A DNA stretch of 8,827 nucleotides from contig SDNM01000052.1 of NCBI GenBank assembly GCA_004524385.1, forward strand, positions 1 to 8,827. The letters run 5' to 3'. Both the position numbers and the translations under genes were made by a program. Below the pieces are notes generated by a model. It was not told the origin of the DNA, did not search any database, and saw nothing but the letters and a program-made list of their open reading frames with translations. The stretch's first letter is position 1; every line of letters begins with the position of its first letter. Shown here piece by piece: positions 5,651 through 8,827 of this stretch. Source of the stretch: Promethearchaeota archaeon. GTDB lineage: Archaea; Asgardarchaeota; Lokiarchaeia; Sigyniarchaeales; SOKP01.

Positions 5651-8002
5651 TTGTCTCAAAGCTACAGCGCTAATTTTAGAGACTATATCAGCAAATTTTT
5701 TACCTTCGGCAGCAGACATCCATTCAATGATAAATCGTTCGTCTGCAATATTATTTTTTTTCATCCAGCTTCTAATTTTCTTTTCTCTTTTTATGGCAAA
5801 ATCGTTGCCTGATATATAATGACAATCTTCCGGATGACATCCTGTTAACATAACCGCTCCGACACCTTTTTTGAAGCAATACTTAATAAAATCGCTATCG
5901 ACTCTTCCAGAACACATAGTTCTAATAATTCTAGTGTTGGTTGGATATTGCATTCGACTGGTTCCAGCTAAGTCAGCTCCAGCATAAGAACACCAATTGC
6001 ATGCAAAAATCACTACTTTCTTGGAGGCATTTTCGCGAAGTGCGATATCAATTTGACGATAAATCATAGCATCTGTAAAATTTGTCATAGTAATGGCGTC
6101 TGAAGGGCAATCAGCAGCACATGTTCCGCATCCTTTACATAAAATAGGTCTGATATAGGCTGGTGTTTTTTTTTCTTGATCAACGGTAATAGCATTGTAA
6201 GGACACCTCGATGCACATATTCCACAACCTGTGCATTTTTCAACATCAACAACCGCATATAATGGTTCCACTTGGAATTCTCCTTTTGAAAGCAATTTTG
6301 CAATCCGACCTGCTGTAGCACTGGCTTGGGTAACCGATTCGCGAATATCTTTTGGAGATTCAGCTCCTCCTGCAACATAAATACCATCAGTAGGTGTATC
6401 CACAGGTCTAAGTTTTGGATGAGCTTCAATATAAAAACCTTTCTTATCCTTAGCAATTGGAAATGGAATAGATTCCGAGGACCCTTCTGCTCCAACAGAG
6501 AGAACCACTAAATCAAATTCTTCAGATAATATTGTTTCTGTGCTTATGTCTTCAACAGTAACAATAAGGCTTTTTGTTTTAGGATCTTCTTTAATTCGAC
6601 CTGGACGTCCACGAATATATAAAACACCCTCTTCTCTTGAACGTAAATATAATTCTTCAAATCCTTTGCCAAACGCCCTAATATCGATATAAAAAATAAC
6701 AACCTCAATATCAGGCCAATGTTCCTTAATTAGGAGGCTATCCTTAATACTCTCCATACAACAAAAGTTAGAACAATGAGGATTGAATCTAAGATCTCTC
6801 GACCCAACACAATTGATAAAAGCTACCTTTTTTGGTTTACGAAGATCACTAGGTCGTACTAGTTCTCCGTATGTTGGTCCTGCCGCATTGATTAATCTTT
6901 CAAATTCAAATGTTGTAATCACATTAGGATAACGACCCCATCCATATTCTGGAATTTTAGAGGGATCAAATTTCTCAAAGCCAACTGCAACAATAATAGC
7001 ACCAACTTTATAGGTGAAAATTTTCTCAATATCTTCGTAATTGATAGCCTCTTTTTCACATGCGGAAACACACTTTCCACAAGCTAGAGGTGAAAGACCC
7101 AAGCAATTTTTTTCGTCGATTATATAGCTAGCAGGTACAGCCTGGGGGTAGGGGATATAAATTGCCTTTCTCCAACCTAAGTTGCCAGAATATTCATCCG
7201 TAACATTTACAGGACAAACATCAACGCAATCGTCACATGCCGTACAAAGATCTTCATTTACATATCGAGGGTTCTTTTTAATAGTGACTTCAAAATTACC
7301 AATATAACCTGATATGTTTGTAACTTCTGCGTTAGAAATTAATTTAATATTCTCATGATTCCCTACATCCGCCATTTTTGGGCCTAGAATACAAATAGAA
7401 CAATCCATTGTTGGAAAAGTTTTATCAATAAGAGCCATATTTCCTCCTATGGTAGGCGATTTCTCAACAAGAATGATTTTATAATCATCAGCTAAATCTA
7501 AAGCAGCTTGAATTCCTGCCACACCGCCTCCGATGATTAATACTCGTTGTTTAACAGGAACTATAATATTATCAACTTCTTCTAATAATTCAGCTTTCGC
7601 AATCGCCATTTCAATTAATTCTTTGGCCTTTTCAGTGGCTTTTTGCTTCTCTGATAAATGAATCCAGCTACATTGCTCTCTGATATTAGCCACTTCCACT
7701 AAGGAAGGATTAATTCCAACTCTACTTAGAAGTTTTTTCCATGTTGGTCCATGCAATCTTGGGCTACAGGCAGCCACAACTATCTTTTCTATTCCTTGCT
7801 CATTTATAGCGGTTTCAATTTCTAACTGTCCGGGGTCAGAACATGTATATGGGTTAACTTGAACTAATTTAACTTCTGGAATCTTCTCAATCTCTTCGGC
7901 TAATTGGTCGATATCTATAGTACCACCAATATTTTTTCCACACTTACAAAGAAAAACTCCAATATCTGGCCCTCCAAAAGGTTTGTCTTCGCTTTTTGTC
8001 AT
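5648..8002 (-). CDS. hdrA: HdrA-like electron-bifurcating flavoprotein fused to an MvhD domain
   Basis: Encodes 784 residues, HdrA (about 650) plus a C-terminal MvhD domain (about 130). HdrA is the soluble FAD/FeS subunit that splits or merges electrons between ferredoxin and a higher-potential partner; MvhD, a [2Fe-2S] protein, normally links HdrA to a hydrogenase. Visible in order are an N-terminal FeS domain (Cys19, Cys21, Cys54, Cys79, Cys111), the FAD loop GGGVAG (158-163), TFPTMDCSIC (195-204), and an inserted ferredoxin domain with CxxCxxCxxxC at 253-263 and a second set at Cys300/308/311/315. CVGSRD (398-403) and Cys410/414/415 follow. A two-cluster ferredoxin holds CxxCxxCxxxC at 590-600 and 622-632. 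MvhD cysteines are in FACNWC (668, 671), MCSG (697) and GCHPEDC (722, 727). No selenocysteine codon is needed. It starts 10 bp after korB, so its electron donor or acceptor is probably that oxidoreductase. No HdrB, HdrC or hydrogenase gene is in the window. Confidence 0.93.
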   Translation of the reverse strand: MTKSEDKPFGGPDIGVFLCKCGKNIGGTIDIDQLAEEIEKIPEVKLVQVNPYTCSDPGQLEIETAINEQGIEKIVVAACSPRLHGPTWKKLLSRVGINPSLVEVANIREQCSWIHLSEKQKATEKAKELIEMAIAKAELLEEVDNIIVPVKQRVLIIGGGVAGIQAALDLADDYKIILVEKSPTIGGNMALIDKTFPTMDCSICILGPKMADVGNHENIKLISNAEVTNISGYIGNFEVTIKKNPRYVNEDLCTACDDCVDVCPVNVTDEYSGNLGWRKAIYIPYPQAVPASYIIDEKNCLGLSPLACGKCVSACEKEAINYEDIEKIFTYKVGAIIVAVGFEKFDPSKIPEYGWGRYPNVITTFEFERLINAAGPTYGELVRPSDLRKPKKVAFINCVGSRDLRFNPHCSNFCCMESIKDSLLIKEHWPDIEVVIFYIDIRAFGKGFEELYLRSREEGVLYIRGRPGRIKEDPKTKSLIVTVEDISTETILSEEFDLVVLSVGAEGSSESIPFPIAKDKKGFYIEAHPKLRPVDTPTDGIYVAGGAESPKDIRESVTQASATAGRIAKLLSKGEFQVEPLYAVVDVEKCTGCGICASRCPYNAITVDQEKKTPAYIRPILCKGCGTCAADCPSDAITMTNFTDAMIYRQIDIALRENASKKVVIFACNWCSYAGADLAGTSRMQYPTNTRIIRTMCSGRVDSDFIKYCFKKGVGAVMLTGCHPEDCHYISGNDFAIKREKKIRSWMKKNNIADERFIIEWMSAAEGKKFADIVSKISAVALRQ

Positions 8003-8006
8003 CTTT

Positions 8007-8011
8007 TCACC
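8007..8011 (-). promoter_or_regulatory. Ribosome binding site of the HdrA-MvhD gene
   Basis: GGTGA on the minus strand, 4 nt before the ATG at 8002, pairs with the 3' end of archaeal 16S rRNA. It lies in the 10-bp gap after the korB stop codon, so HdrA-MvhD is translated from the same transcript as korB. Confidence 0.6.
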
Positions 8012-8012
8012 G

Positions 8013-8827
8013 TCATTTTTTAATTTTTTTGCTTTTTGCCTTCTCCCGAATTTGTTCTATTTTTTTTGTAAATCCTTCTCTTTTTTCTTCAACAAATTCG
8101 CCACAAATAATAACACCTTTTTTAAAATCGAAGGTCGCCATATGAGGGGGACAATCTGTTTTGATTTGAATCTGTTTTTTCATCCATTCTAACATCTCGA
8201 CAGCATCTCCAAGCCTATTTTTAGTCCCATATTGAATGAAGCAAGGTGCAAGCACCTCTATGAAATTAAACCCCTCATTATCTATACTCTTAAAAATACT
8301 TTTCTGTAATCTAAGGGTGTCATATCCAGGCCATCTAGCAACATAAGTTGCGCCTGCTGCGGCTGCCAAACTTATTAAATTGAAAGGAGGTTCTATATTT
8401 CCATAAGGGGTTGTCGAAGTTATGTCATCTAAATGAGTAGTGGGTGCAACTTGCCCTCCTGTCATACCATAAACATTATTATTAACACAGAGAACTGTAA
8501 TTTCAATATTTCGTCTAGCAGCATGGATAAAATGATTACCCCCAATGGCAAAAAGATCACCATCTCCTGAAAGTACAATAACTTCTAATTTAGGATTTGC
8601 TAGCTTAAGACCCGTTGCAAAGGGAATCGCTCTTCCATGAGTAGTATGAAAAGCTGGCGCCTTAAAACAACCACTTGATCGACCAGTGCATCCGATACCT
8701 GACACAATAGCATAGTCTTTTGATGTAAACCCTCTCTCTTTTAAACAAGTTGATATCGATGTGATAACTGTTCCGATCAAGCAGCCTGGACAAAAAATAA
8801 AACGATTCAAATTTAGCCAATCTTTTA
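8013..8827 (-). CDS. korB: 2-oxoacid:ferredoxin oxidoreductase, beta subunit (KorB type; 5' end off the window)
   Basis: 270 residues are visible, with the start beyond the right edge. A TTG at 8810 is not the start: the upstream codons stay open and read KDWLNLNRFIFCPGC, which fits the family lead-in. The beta subunit binds thiamine diphosphate and one [4Fe-4S] cluster and transfers electrons from the 2-oxoacid to ferredoxin. Cluster ligands are present in CPGC (partial residues 12 and 15), GIGC (46) and APC (195). The TPP site is GDGDLFAIGGNH (87-98) with the NNNVYGMTGGQ loop (115-125), and HGRAI (63-67) is family-typical. The GMTGGQ loop and overall length favour the KorB (2-oxoglutarate or related) group over PorB, but the substrate is not proven. 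The CPGCG signature here reads CPGCL. The Lys/Glu-rich tail (about 240-270) is likely a flexible end. An alpha-subunit gene is expected just outside the window; HdrA-MvhD follows after 10 bp. Confidence 0.92.
   Translation of the reverse strand, partial: KDWLNLNRFIFCPGCLIGTVITSISTCLKERGFTSKDYAIVSGIGCTGRSSGCFKAPAFHTTHGRAIPFATGLKLANPKLEVIVLSGDGDLFAIGGNHFIHAARRNIEITVLCVNNNVYGMTGGQVAPTTHLDDITSTTPYGNIEPPFNLISLAAAAGATYVARWPGYDTLRLQKSIFKSIDNEGFNFIEVLAPCFIQYGTKNRLGDAVEMLEWMKKQIQIKTDCPPHMATFDFKKGVIICGEFVEEKREGFTKKIEQIREKAKSKKIKK

Noticed and set aside
6085..6495. 136-codon minus-strand open frame
   Set aside because: It overlaps the HdrA-MvhD gene in another frame of the same strand, while the HdrA frame shows continuous ferredoxin and flavin motifs.
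5648..8002. Selenocysteine in HdrA
   Set aside because: The frame has no internal TGA, and the positions expected to hold redox ligands are ordinary cysteines.
7983..8192. 69-codon plus-strand frame near the korB/hdrA junction
   Set aside because: Antisense to the Lys/Glu-rich KorB tail; the Phe/Ser-rich composition is simply its complement.
1..8827. CRISPR array, mobile element, tRNA or rRNA
   Set aside because: No regularly spaced repeats, transposase motifs, terminal repeats, or tRNA/rRNA-like G+C-rich structured segments were seen on either strand.

Overview
The window looks like a piece of an anaerobic archaeal chromosome, roughly one third G+C by eye. Pointers to an archaeon are a KorB-type 2-oxoacid:ferredoxin oxidoreductase, an HdrA fused to an MvhD domain, an alpha-type ADP-forming acyl-CoA synthetase, a thiolase paired with a DUF35 zinc-ribbon/OB protein, and TATA-like A/T boxes in front of genes that mostly lack a strong Shine-Dalgarno. 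The combination fits an Asgard (Lokiarchaeia-like) fermentative or syntrophic archaeon. That placement is inference from gene content and base composition; there is no rRNA or other phylogenetic marker here.

Layout, left to right. 1-726 (minus) is the N-terminal part of a 2-oxoacid:ferredoxin oxidoreductase gamma subunit that runs off the left edge. 893-1408 (minus) is a PaaI-type hotdog thioesterase. A 140-bp divergent promoter region separates it from 1549-2442 (plus), a metal-binding TIM-barrel protein of the sugar-phosphate isomerase/AP-endonuclease-2 superfamily. 2573-4009 (plus) is an ADP-forming acyl-CoA synthetase alpha subunit. It converges, with only 6 bp between stop codons, on a minus-strand pair: a thiolase-fold protein (4370-5533) followed by its DUF35 partner (4016-4363). 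On the right is a minus-strand redox operon: korB (entering from beyond the right edge, ending at 8013), then an HdrA-MvhD fusion (5648-8002).

Two themes emerge. The first is acyl-CoA chemistry: an energy-conserving CoA ligase subunit, a thioesterase and a thiolase/DUF35 pair. The thiolase-fold enzyme has proline where thiolases have their nucleophilic cysteine, so it is probably not a normal acetyl-CoA acetyltransferase; a retro-aldolase or other C-C lyase/condensing role with DUF35 is a reasonable alternative. The second is low-potential electron transfer: 2-oxoacid oxidation by Kor feeding a flavin- and FeS-rich HdrA-MvhD protein encoded 10 bp downstream, with no hydrogenase and no HdrB/HdrC in the window. 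This suggests a Kor-linked HdrA complex able to route or bifurcate electrons from 2-oxoacid oxidation.

No tRNA, rRNA, CRISPR array, insertion sequence or other mobile element was seen. There is no stretch over 300 bp without a gene.
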